A stretch of DNA of 64,000 bases from CAZYSK01 sp964649415 (GTDB lineage: Bacteria > Chloroflexota > Anaerolineae > B4-G1). The stretch's first letter is position 1, and every line of letters starts with the position of its first letter. The position numbers and the translations under genes are program-made. The notes beneath the pieces were generated by a model. It saw only the letters and a program-made list of their open reading frames with translations. It ran no database searches and had not been told where the DNA came from. Below are positions 7,726 through 15,738 of the stretch, piece by piece. The stretch is from assembly GCA_964649415.1 (NCBI GenBank), contig CAZYSK010000022.1, forward strand, positions 1-64,000, given 5' to 3'.

Positions 7726-8157
7726 TCACTCTTCTTCCGCGGTCAGAACCTGCAGTACGAAGTCGCGGAATCGACGCAGTAGGGGCAGGTCGTGTTGAAG
7801 GTAGTGGTACAGCCTATCTATGTCCACATCCCAATAAAGGTGAACGATTCGATTGCGAAAGCTCACCATTGCCATCATCGCTTCGCCAAACGACGTGTCG
7901 AGATAGCCAGCTTCAACCAGGAAGCGGTATACGTCGCGACTCTCTTGGGGCTGGCCTAGCTGGTACACCGCGACAATGTGAGCCGCGATATCTGTACAGC
8001 TCTCAATAGCGGCCTGAAACGCTCGCTCCACCGCCAACTGGCGTGTGAAGCTATTCTTGAAGGTCTGGAGCGTAGCCGCCCGCTGCTTCTCTAACTCGGC
8101 GATGTACCGCTCTAACCTTTGCAAGCGCTGCTTGATACTGCTCACGTTCAGCTTCAT
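7726..8157 (-). CDS. HepT-like HEPN RNase toxin
   Basis: A 143-residue HEPN/DUF86-type protein. The RNase motif R-X4-H-X-Y is explicit as RNRIVHLY (R101, H106, Y108). The family's N-terminal pattern (KQRLQRLERYIAEL) supports the chosen start. Such proteins cleave RNA and are neutralised by a partner nucleotidyltransferase that modifies the Tyr of this motif. The gene overlaps the 3' end of its partner by 107 nt, unusually long. It is expected to act in the cytoplasm as the toxin of a two-gene system. Confidence 0.85.
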   Translation of the reverse strand: MKLNVSSIKQRLQRLERYIAELEKQRAATLQTFKNSFTRQLAVERAFQAAIESCTDIAAHIVAVYQLGQPQESRDVYRFLVEAGYLDTSFGEAMMAMVSFRNRIVHLYWDVDIDRLYHYLQHDLPLLRRFRDFVLQVLTAEEE

Positions 8158-8566
8158 CCCATCGCTCCATCACTTGCCGGCGGTATTGCTCCCAGTCGTG
8201 CTCCAGGCGGGGGTGGAAGTCCCAGTATCGGCGCCAGATCAAGGATTCTAGATCGGCCACTGTTCTTGGATCGGCGGCCCACAGTCGCCGACCGTGGGCT
8301 GTCACTTCATAGCGGAAAGGCAGTGGGGCCAGGTTCAGTATGCGAATGTCGACTTCCTCGGGCCACTTGGTGGCCCACTGATCCTCAAGCTGCCAAATCT
8401 GGCCCTGGGGCAGATCGCGCCGCACGAGAACGGCCACGTCTATATCGCTCAGTCCGGTGGCACGGTCTTGCGCCTGCGATCCATACAGGTACAGCGCGGA
8501 GATCTCTGGCTGTTCCCGTGCCCAGGCAACCAGTTCTTCCAAGAGCCGCTTCAGATCTGCTGACAT
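8051..8566 (-). CDS. MntA-like nucleotidyltransferase (antitoxin candidate)
   Basis: A 171-residue protein with the nucleotidyltransferase signature YGSQAQDRATGLSDIDVAVL near residue 30. VDIRIL gives a likely third carboxylate. The C-terminal 60 residues are charged and helical and go beyond the usual MntA length (about 130-140). Much of this extension is encoded in the 107-nt overlap with the HepT gene. ATG 8566 is chosen from the family start; the frame is open to 8698. The pair most likely forms a MntA-HepT toxin-antitoxin module. Confidence 0.82.
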   Translation of the reverse strand: MSADLKRLLEELVAWAREQPEISALYLYGSQAQDRATGLSDIDVAVLVRRDLPQGQIWQLEDQWATKWPEEVDIRILNLAPLPFRYEVTAHGRRLWAADPRTVADLESLIWRRYWDFHPRLEHDWEQYRRQVMERWDEAEREQYQAALAKVRAVHRRVREAAGGYAPDLQE

Positions 8567-8664
8567 AGTTCTGGACCCTGTCACCGGTTCCTCCCAAGAC
8601 CCACCCAATTCACCCAATCGGACCTCCGCAGCATCCTCAGCACGGGTCCGTAGTCCTGGTGAAG

Positions 8665-8693
8665 ATTGTAGCACAGCGAGGCATGTAGCGCAA
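8665..8693 (-). promoter_or_regulatory. Promoter of the MntA/HepT pair
   Basis: Minus strand TTGCGC (8688-8693), 17 bp, TGTGC-TACAAT (-10 at 8665-8670). It lies just beyond the stop of the upstream gene, with a leader of about 90 nt. Confidence 0.6.
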
Positions 8694-8702
8694 ACCAACC
8701 CC

Positions 8703-10445
8703 CTACCGGCAGATCAGCACCGGCACGCGTGACTCGCGCAGCACCCGGTCCACCGCACTGCCGAGCACGACCTCCAACACCGGGCTGAAGCCGTAGCCTC
8801 CCAGCGCGATGAGGTTGCACGCGTGCGCCTCGGCTGTCCTGAGAATCACCTCGGCGACCGCTCCGCTCTCTCTGACGAACGTGGCGGTCGCGCTGTGTGT
8901 CTGGAGGTACTCCTCCGCGCGGTTCAGTGCCTCGACCGTCGTCCGCCCGGCCTCAATCACCGTGGCGACCACGAGCGATGCCTGCCATTGCCCCACCAGG
9001 TACGTGGCGACGAAGAGCGCCTCGTCGGCCTTGGGGCTGCCGTCGTAGGCCAACAGCACGCGGTCCATCGGGGTGGGGGGGCCTGGTACCGCCAGCACCG
9101 GCCTGGGGCAGCGCCGGAGGAGCGTGCGGAACCCTGATCCCAGACGAGCCAGCGGCTGAGAGGCGGGCGGATGGGCCAGGCCCAACACGACCAGGTCGGC
9201 CCAGCGCGCTCGCTCACATGTCCGGCGTGACACGCCCCCGGTCTCGATCACCATCTTCCCCTCGACGGAGGCTGCCTCGCGGCGGCGGTCGAACTCGGCC
9301 CGCACGGCCTGGGCCGCTGCGCCCACCGCTTGGGCCTTCGAAGATGCCACGTGAAGCCCCAGCACCCGTGCGCCCTCGTGGCGGGCCACGGTGAGTGCCT
9401 GTTCCAACGCGTGCCAGCCAATCTCCTCGCCGCTGACGGCCACCAGGACGTCGGCGAAGAGGCGGTTGCCTCGGCGGGCCTCCAGTCGTTCCTCCCGCCA
9501 CTGTCCCGGCGGTGGGCCGGCCTGCAGTTCATCAGGCGTCACCGCATCGAGGATCCGCTCGCCGACGCGCGAGACCACGCGCTGCGGCCGGGGGCTGAAT
9601 TCGGCGGCCAGGATGGCGGCTGCTGCCTCCGGCCCGATCTCCCAGCCCAACTCCTCCTCCAGTGCGGTGCGATGAACCGCCAGCCACAGGTAGAGATCGG
9701 TCTCCGTGCGCCCTGGGAAATCCCGGAGGATGCCCTGTTCTCGGATGACCTCCACCGCCGGTAGATACACCGTGTCATACCAGTGGGCGACGGCTTCCTC
9801 GTACGGGATCTCGTGTCCCTGCTCCAGGCCCATGTAGTAGCGGTGTACCTCGATGTGCTCCACGAGCGCCTCGTACTGTCCGGGGACACTCACGCTCAAG
9901 TCCGCCTCGGGCCACAGCTTGTCCAGGTTGGTGCGCTCCAGGAACTCAGCATACTCGGCCTTGACGATCAGGTCGTCGGGTTGGGCATCGGGCGAGAGCG
10001 GCACGCGGGTGCGCACTTTCGTCACGTAGGCCTGGATGTGCGTCGCGCCGAAGCGCCGAGCGACCGACACGCGGTGGTGGCCATCCAATACGAAGTAGGC
10101 ATCCCCGACCTGGTACACATCGATCGGGGGTACCCCACTCAGTGTCTCCATGGCCAGCTCGACCCTTGCCCACCGGCTCTCGTCGTTCTCTTGAATGGGT
10201 AGGAAGCTGCGCGTGAAGTCGGAGCAGCGCCCTACGCTGCCGACGATGGCATCGAGCGGGATGTCCCTCAGCTCTTTGGACGAGGTCGCCTGGGCCTTCA
10301 GTTTCTCGCGCACGTCCTCATAGCAGAGCAGGTCGGCTGATTTCCCCCTCAGGAGGGCCAGAATCCGCTCGATCGCGGCTCGGTCGCGCGCTCTGCGGAA
10401 GTCTTGAATCGCCGTGTGTATGGTCTTCAGGCTCTGATCTGTCAC
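8703..10445 (-). CDS. ParB-like/DUF4032-type domain fused to tandem universal stress (UspA) domains
   Basis: A 580-residue fusion. The N-terminal 140 residues resemble ParB/sulfiredoxin-like domains: VGDAYFVLDGHHRVSVARRF near residue 115. A middle helical region follows (about 150-300). Two UspA repeats fill about 330-450 and 460-580: DVLVAVSGEEIGWHALEQAL opens the first, VLLAYDGSPKADEAL opens the second. The second ends LGSAVDRVLRESRVPVLI, close to the ATP-binding G-x-G-S-type loop of Usp proteins. GTG 10445 follows a GGGAG. Usp domains bind ATP or respond to stress; the N-terminal domain may bind nucleotide or DNA. The fusion's job is unknown. Confidence 0.75.
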   Translation of the reverse strand: MTDQSLKTIHTAIQDFRRARDRAAIERILALLRGKSADLLCYEDVREKLKAQATSSKELRDIPLDAIVGSVGRCSDFTRSFLPIQENDESRWARVELAMETLSGVPPIDVYQVGDAYFVLDGHHRVSVARRFGATHIQAYVTKVRTRVPLSPDAQPDDLIVKAEYAEFLERTNLDKLWPEADLSVSVPGQYEALVEHIEVHRYYMGLEQGHEIPYEEAVAHWYDTVYLPAVEVIREQGILRDFPGRTETDLYLWLAVHRTALEEELGWEIGPEAAAAILAAEFSPRPQRVVSRVGERILDAVTPDELQAGPPPGQWREERLEARRGNRLFADVLVAVSGEEIGWHALEQALTVARHEGARVLGLHVASSKAQAVGAAAQAVRAEFDRRREAASVEGKMVIETGGVSRRTCERARWADLVVLGLAHPPASQPLARLGSGFRTLLRRCPRPVLAVPGPPTPMDRVLLAYDGSPKADEALFVATYLVGQWQASLVVATVIEAGRTTVEALNRAEEYLQTHSATATFVRESGAVAEVILRTAEAHACNLIALGGYGFSPVLEVVLGSAVDRVLRESRVPVLICR

Positions 10446-10556
10446 AGCGCTGGGCTCCCTATGGGCCTTACTCCAGGCGGTACTTTCCGGCTTCTGGGCA
10501 CGATCCGCTGTTCATCTTTGTCCTGCATGGTTGTCCTGGATGAGCAGGCGCAATGG

Positions 10557-11069
10557 CTATGTGCCAGGAAGGACGCGGCTGAACTTGGCGTTCCCCAGGT
10601 TGTACAGGCGCTGAACGGCCGGGTCCTCGTTCACGTGCGCGGCTACAACGCGTCCGACGAACAAGACGTGGTCGCCGGTCTCGAGCTCTGACTCCAGCCT
10701 GCACTCGAAGTTCGCCACTGCATCGCAGAGCAAGACCCCGTCTATCGCGCTGGCGGGCTGTGTCTTCGTTCCACGTACAGCCAGCTTGTCCATGTCGCGC
10801 CCGGACTTCGTGCCGAAGAACAGCACATCGGACGCCATCGCGGCTGAGGGAAACGAGATGACAAACTCACACGATCCTCGGATCGCGCCGAGTGAATGCC
10901 GTGTGTGGGCAACTGAGATGGCCATCATGGGCGGTTGGCCAGACGTGATCATCGTCCACCCCAGCGTGATCGGGTTGAACTTACCCTGCTCGTCCTTTGC
11001 AATGGCGATGACTACTTGCTCGGGGTACTTCCGCGCCACTGCCTTGTTGTATGTGGTCTCGACTTGCAT
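10557..11069 (-). CDS. Flavin reductase-like, FMN-binding split-barrel protein
   Basis: A 170-residue protein of the flavin reductase (DIM6/NTAB, FMN-binding split barrel) family. Visible family segments are NPITLGWTMITSGQPPMMAI, the RHSLGAIRGSCEFVIS segment and a C-terminal GDHVLFVGRVVAAH strand. It probably binds FMN and reduces it, or uses it as cofactor, with NAD(P)H in the cytoplasm. ATG 11069 has AGAGGA 6-9 nt upstream; the frame extends to 11141 without a good start. It is a single-gene unit with its own promoter more than 200 nt upstream. Confidence 0.8.
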   Translation of the reverse strand: MQVETTYNKAVARKYPEQVVIAIAKDEQGKFNPITLGWTMITSGQPPMMAISVAHTRHSLGAIRGSCEFVISFPSAAMASDVLFFGTKSGRDMDKLAVRGTKTQPASAIDGVLLCDAVANFECRLESELETGDHVLFVGRVVAAHVNEDPAVQRLYNLGNAKFSRVLPGT

Positions 11070-11282
11070 AGCGTTTCCTCTTCTTGTTGGACGCGCGATC
11101 CCTGGCGTGCGTCGGGTGGGCGTCTCGGCAGCCTGGGCCATCGCTTCGCTGGTCTCGGTTCGTCGGTCAGGATCTCAACAAGATGCGGGAAGGCGGCGAC
11201 AAGGCGTATTGGCGTCACCGCTCGCCAGTATGTGGCCCATAGACCGCGCTGCGGTGGAGAGAGGTGCTCACCCTGCAGGAAG

Positions 11283-11311
11283 ATTGTAGCACAACGCGAT
11301 GGACAGGGCAA
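11283..11311 (-). promoter_or_regulatory. Promoter of the flavin reductase gene
   Basis: Minus strand TTGCCC (11306-11311), 17 bp, TTGTGC-TACAAT (-10 at 11283-11288). Fourth member of the recurring promoter type. The leader would be about 205 nt, in the 461-bp gene-free stretch 11070-11530. Confidence 0.6.
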
Positions 11312-11349
11312 CTGATAGACACGACGGCCATTGGTAGGGCGCCCGTGGT

Positions 11350-11485
11350 TGGAGATTGTGGCTGCGGGGGGTTCGCGATTGGAAATCGCGGCTACGGGGG
11401 ATTGGCGGTTGGAAATCGCGGCTACGGGGGATTGGCGATTGGGAAATCGCGGCTACGGGGTGAGCTGAGATTTCCCAATCGCGCT
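11350..11485. repeat. 30-bp tandem repeat plus inverted repeat
   Basis: GGAAATCGCGGCTACGGGGG recurs at 11381 and 11411, with a diverged copy at 11351 and a shifted one at 11442: four units of 30-31 bp. The last unit, GCGATTGGGAAATC (11436-11449), is mirrored by GATTTCCCAATCGC (11469-11482), able to form a long hairpin immediately before the promoter of the next gene. Confidence 0.8.
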
Positions 11486-11500
11486 TTTGTCAGGTATACT
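11471..11500 (+). promoter_or_regulatory. Possible promoter of the PEP/pyruvate-binding gene
   Basis: TTTCCC (11471-11476), 18 bp, TATACT (11495-11500). The -10 is good but the -35 is weak and lies inside the inverted repeat. Confidence 0.4.
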
Positions 11501-11530
11501 TGGAGCACGAAACCGTCTTAGGAGTGCATC

Positions 11531-13906
11531 GTGGATCAATTGGCAGGGATTCCAAAGGTCCTGGAGCTGTACCTTCAGATCTCGCAGTACCCGATCCTGG
11601 GGCAGCGGATACGTTCCCGGATGCGGGAGGCGCTTTTCGCTCGCGGCGTGATCACGCCGGAGCATTTCGAGCAGGAAGTGGAGGAAAAGGCCATCCTGTC
11701 TCAGCATCGGGAGGGCCTCTCGGACCCCTTTGGGCAGGAGCCGTCGGCGGTGTGGGAGGAGCGGCTGGCCCAGATCCGGGACTACCTGACCGACTTCTAC
11801 TTCGCCTACAATCTGCCCCACGCGGTGTTCGAGGAGATCGTACACGATCTGCTAGCCGAGCGAGCGGCTGAGCAGGACGTGATCCTGCCCTTCAACCCTG
11901 AGTTGGCCCCCCGGACCATGCTGCTTGCCCAGGCACAGAAGTACGATACCTTGCCTGAGAAGGAACGGAAGAAGATCAGCCACCATCTGCGAGAGATCAC
12001 GGTCGTGTTGATCAAGAGCATGATCAGCGATCAGATGGACTTCGTGGGCCTGGCGAAGGAGTTCCTCGATCCGGCGGATTTTCAGATGATCCACCAGCGC
12101 CGCATCGGCGAGGAGAAGATCGGCGGCAAGGCAGCCGGGATGATGCTGGCCTGGAAGATCCTCCAGCGGGACGACCCGGCCGATGAGATGGACCTGCGTG
12201 GGCATATCGCGATCCCTGATTCGTATTTCATAGGGGCCGACGTCTTCTATGCCTTTCACACCATCAACGGGCTGGACGAGTTTATCAACCAGAAGTACAA
12301 GACCCAGGAGGAGATCGAGGCCGACTATCCCCATATTCAGGATGTCTACGCCAGTGGACGTTTTCCTGAAGACGTGAGTCGCCGGCTGCGTGACCTGCTG
12401 TCCGAGGTGGGGAATGTGCCTCTCATCGTGCGTTCTTCCAGCTTGCTGGAGGACAACTTCGGCTTCTCGTTTGCGGGTAAGTATGATAGCTTCTTCTGTC
12501 CCAATCAGGGTAGCTTGGAGGAGAACCTGGCCGCACTGACCAACGCTATCGCTCGCGTATACGCGAGTGTCTTGAGCCCGGATGCGCTGCTCTATCGGCA
12601 ACGGATGGGCCTGGTGGACTACGACGAGCGCATGGCGATTCTGATCCAGCGGGTCCAGGGGCAGCGGTACCACGATTATTTCTTCCCCACGCTGGCCGGC
12701 GTGGGGTTCAGCCGGAACCCGTTTCGTTGGAATCACAAGATTCGTCCCGAAGACGGCTTGCTGCGGCTGGTGTGGGGGCTGGGCACCCGGGCTGTGAACC
12801 GGGTGGCGAATGACTACCCACGGATGGTGGCGCTGAGCCACCCGCAGTTGAGGCCCGAGACGGGGCCGGCCAAGATGCGCAAGTATTCCCAGCGGTTTGT
12901 GGACTTGATTGACATGCGCGCCAACGCCTTCGAGACGTTGCCTGTGGCCGACGTGTTGCGGCCGGATTATCCGGGCATCCAGCTTCTCGCCTCGGTAGAC
13001 AGGTGGGACTACCTCCAGACCATCTACGCGCCGGGCACGCTGGGCCAGGCGCCGTTGGTGCTGACGTTCAGCGAACTGCTCAAGCGCAAGGAATTCGTGG
13101 TGTTGATGCGCACGGTCCTGAAGAAGCTGGAGCGGCACTATGGCCGCCCGGTGGACGTCGAGTTCACGGTCGAGCTCACCGATGGACGACCGCCTCACTT
13201 CATCCTCCATTTGCTCCAATGCCGCCCACTGAGCAGCCAGGAGTGGGGCGAGGGGCTGCGCATTCCCACCGACGTGCCGGCCGAGGACGTGGTCTTCCTG
13301 GCGAGACGGCTGGTGCCTCGCGGCCGGGTCAGCCGGGTTCGCTACGTGGTCTACGTGGATCCAGAGCGGTACGACCGTGCGCCCGACTACGAAACCCGGT
13401 TCGAGTTAGCGCGGCTGATCGGCCGGATCAACAAGCGGCTGGAGGGCGAGAGCTTCATCTTGATGGGACCGGGACGCTGGGGCAGCTCGAACGTCGATCT
13501 GGGGCTGAAGGTGGGCTACGCCGACATATACAACGCGCGCGCGCTGGTCGAGATCGCCCAGTCCCGCTCTGACGACACGCTGGAGGTCTCCTACGGCACG
13601 CATTTCTTCCAGGACCTGGTGGAATCGCGCATCTACCCCTTGCCCCTATATCCCAATGCGCCTGACACGGTCTTCAACCGCGCCTTCTTCGACGCGACGG
13701 TCAATGCGCTGGAGGAGTTGCTGCCGGCGGACGCCAGATATGCTTCCTTTGTGAAGGTCATAGACGTGCCGGCGGTGACGGGTGGGTGCTTCATGGAATT
13801 GGTGATGGACGGCGAGCAGGACGAGGCGCTGGCGTACCTCACGCGTTACCCAGAAGGCGGCGGCGAAACAGTGCTCGGCCGCGTCACTCCAAACAGGGAG
13901 GCATGA
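11531..13906 (+). CDS. PEP/pyruvate-binding (PPDK_N-type) ATP-grasp protein
   Basis: A 791-residue protein with the nucleotide-binding half of PEP synthase/pyruvate phosphate dikinase. The segment EEKIGGKAAGMMLAWKIL (about 193-210) and PLIVRSSSLLEDNFGFSFAG (about 297-316) are the ATP-grasp signatures. Pyruvate-binding-like motifs occur further on, ending near LLQCRPLS (about 560). The mobile phosphohistidine domain (T-S-C-H or G-G-x-x-x-H) of complete dikinases is not visible, and the N-terminal 190 residues and the last 220 are not recognised. It may phosphorylate a substrate other than pyruvate. The next gene starts one base after its stop, so the two are probably co-translated. Confidence 0.75.
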   Translation: MDQLAGIPKVLELYLQISQYPILGQRIRSRMREALFARGVITPEHFEQEVEEKAILSQHREGLSDPFGQEPSAVWEERLAQIRDYLTDFYFAYNLPHAVFEEIVHDLLAERAAEQDVILPFNPELAPRTMLLAQAQKYDTLPEKERKKISHHLREITVVLIKSMISDQMDFVGLAKEFLDPADFQMIHQRRIGEEKIGGKAAGMMLAWKILQRDDPADEMDLRGHIAIPDSYFIGADVFYAFHTINGLDEFINQKYKTQEEIEADYPHIQDVYASGRFPEDVSRRLRDLLSEVGNVPLIVRSSSLLEDNFGFSFAGKYDSFFCPNQGSLEENLAALTNAIARVYASVLSPDALLYRQRMGLVDYDERMAILIQRVQGQRYHDYFFPTLAGVGFSRNPFRWNHKIRPEDGLLRLVWGLGTRAVNRVANDYPRMVALSHPQLRPETGPAKMRKYSQRFVDLIDMRANAFETLPVADVLRPDYPGIQLLASVDRWDYLQTIYAPGTLGQAPLVLTFSELLKRKEFVVLMRTVLKKLERHYGRPVDVEFTVELTDGRPPHFILHLLQCRPLSSQEWGEGLRIPTDVPAEDVVFLARRLVPRGRVSRVRYVVYVDPERYDRAPDYETRFELARLIGRINKRLEGESFILMGPGRWGSSNVDLGLKVGYADIYNARALVEIAQSRSDDTLEVSYGTHFFQDLVESRIYPLPLYPNAPDTVFNRAFFDATVNALEELLPADARYASFVKVIDVPAVTGGCFMELVMDGEQDEALAYLTRYPEGGGETVLGRVTPNREA

Positions 13907-13907
13907 C

Positions 13908-15710
13908 ATGGGGTGTGCCAGTTCGAGGACGCGCATCGGTCTTGCTCTGGCTCTGGGACTGGGCCTGGTCGGGGCGCTGCTGGGAGCGCTGGCCGGACGA
14001 GCCCTCGAGGCTCAGGCCCAGGGATCGGGCTGCTATCACGTCGCACCCTCCTGTACAGGCATCCCCGACTGCTACACCACGCTGCAGGCTGCCGTGGACG
14101 CCGCCAGCGATGACGCGGACTCTGGCCGTGCGGCCACGGTGATCAAAGTGGCGGCTGGCGTGTACACGGACCTCCACCCTGCCGTGGTGGACTATCGGAC
14201 CATCACGCAGGTGGTCTACGTGTACAAGAGCGTAGCAATCCAGGGCGGCTACACCCTGACCGACTGGACCGAACCGGACCCGCTGGCCAACCCAACGGTA
14301 CTGGACGCTCGCGGGCTGGGGCGCGCGCTGTACGTCGCCGGCTTGCCTGAGCTGGATAAGTGCATCAGCCCGACTATAGAGGGCTTGTCCATCACCGGCG
14401 GTGACGCGGCTGGGCTGGGGGGTGGGCCTTTGGGCGAAGACAGTGGTGCTGGGGCATACGTCGCGGCCGACTCAGCCGTGATCGGCGACTGCCGGGTCTT
14501 CGGCAACGACGCTGACTACGGCGGTGGACTCTACCTGGGGGACGGTGTGGCGACACTTAGCGACAACACGGTGGCCTCCAACACCGCCGAATACGGCGGC
14601 GGGCTGTTCGCGGCCGGCGTCGCGGCCACGCTCTGGCACAATGACATCATCTCCAACGTGGCCGGCTATGGGGGTGGGGTGTTTCTCTCCAGCCAGGCGG
14701 CTGCGCTCAACGGCAACACGATTGCGGCCAACGCGGCGATCACCGGCGGCGGTGGGCTCCTGCTGGTGCGCAGCGAACAGGCGGTTCTCGACGGTAACGT
14801 CGTCGTGGATAACTCCGCCGGCGTGGGGGGCGGGCTGTACGTGGATCGGAGCGATGCCACGCTGGCCAACACGGTCGTCGCCGACAACCGGGCCGACAGC
14901 GTGGGCAGCGGGCTGTACGTCGTGGCGTCCTCACCGCAGTTGCTGCATAGCACGATCGCGCGCAATATCGGGGGTGTCGGCAGCGGGCTGTACGTCACGG
15001 GCAGCATGCGGGGCGCGACGTACTATCCCAGCGTCGTGGCTCTGACGAACACGATCCTGGTCAGCCACACGCTGGGCATCGCTGCCGGGGCCGGCAACAC
15101 GGCCACGCTGGAGGCCACGCTGTGGGGCGCGGGCGGTTGGGCCAACGGGGCCGACTGGGGCGGCGCGGGTACGGTGAACACGGGCACGCCTGGGCGCAAC
15201 TACTGGGGCCTCCCGGACTTCGCGGTACCCGGCGCGGGCGACTACCACCTGGGCCTGGCGTCGGACGGGCTCGACAGGGGCGTGGACGCAGGCGTGGCGC
15301 AGGATATGGACGGCCAGCCGCGACCGCAGGGCAGCAGCTACGACCTGGGAGCCGACGAAACCGGACTCGTGGCGATCAAGCGGGCCAGTTCGGATCGGGT
15401 AGCGCCAGGCGCGCCGCTCCACTATGCGATTCACGTCACCAATACCAGCGTCGTGACGCTCACGGCCACGATCACCGACCGGCTACCCGATGGCGTCACG
15501 CCCGGCGGGCTGCTCACGTGGATGCCGGTCACCATCGCGCCCGGCGGTGCCTGGACGCACACCGTGGCATTGACGGTGGACGCAGGCTATGCCGGAACCC
15601 TGACCAACGTGGTGTGGGTCACGACCGACGAAGGGCCTGACGGGACCTATGCGGAGACCTGCGTCGCCAGCTACGTGCTCTACCTGCCGCTGATCCTGCG
15701 TGCCTTGTGA
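13908..15710 (+). CDS. Secreted parallel beta-helix protein with DUF11-like domain and YLPLILR tail
   Basis: A 600-residue exported protein. Residues 7-38 form a signal peptide or anchor ending AQAQG. A right-handed beta-helix follows (about 45-480), with repeated turns such as YGGGLYLGDGVATLSDNTV and VGGGLYVDRSDATLANTVV, the pattern of polymorphic outer-surface and pectate-lyase-like proteins. A DUF11-like immunoglobulin module (about 487-590) starts VAIKRASSDRVAPGAPLHYA. The last residues are YLPLILRAL, a tail also found on the convergent solute-binding protein. A GGGAGG precedes ATG 13908. It is probably a cell-surface or secreted protein; no catalytic residues could be assigned. Confidence 0.8.
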   Translation: MGCASSRTRIGLALALGLGLVGALLGALAGRALEAQAQGSGCYHVAPSCTGIPDCYTTLQAAVDAASDDADSGRAATVIKVAAGVYTDLHPAVVDYRTITQVVYVYKSVAIQGGYTLTDWTEPDPLANPTVLDARGLGRALYVAGLPELDKCISPTIEGLSITGGDAAGLGGGPLGEDSGAGAYVAADSAVIGDCRVFGNDADYGGGLYLGDGVATLSDNTVASNTAEYGGGLFAAGVAATLWHNDIISNVAGYGGGVFLSSQAAALNGNTIAANAAITGGGGLLLVRSEQAVLDGNVVVDNSAGVGGGLYVDRSDATLANTVVADNRADSVGSGLYVVASSPQLLHSTIARNIGGVGSGLYVTGSMRGATYYPSVVALTNTILVSHTLGIAAGAGNTATLEATLWGAGGWANGADWGGAGTVNTGTPGRNYWGLPDFAVPGAGDYHLGLASDGLDRGVDAGVAQDMDGQPRPQGSSYDLGADETGLVAIKRASSDRVAPGAPLHYAIHVTNTSVVTLTATITDRLPDGVTPGGLLTWMPVTIAPGGAWTHTVALTVDAGYAGTLTNVVWVTTDEGPDGTYAETCVASYVLYLPLILRAL

Positions 15711-15738
15711 TAGCCCCAATTGGGCCGTGGTCCGCTTC

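Noticed and set aside
11852..13219. 455-codon open frame antisense to the PEP/pyruvate-binding gene
   Set aside because: Low-complexity His/Arg/Leu composition and complete overlap with a well-supported gene.
15122..15640. 172-codon plus-strand frame within the beta-helix gene
   Set aside because: Arg/Gly-rich shadow in another frame of a repetitive gene.
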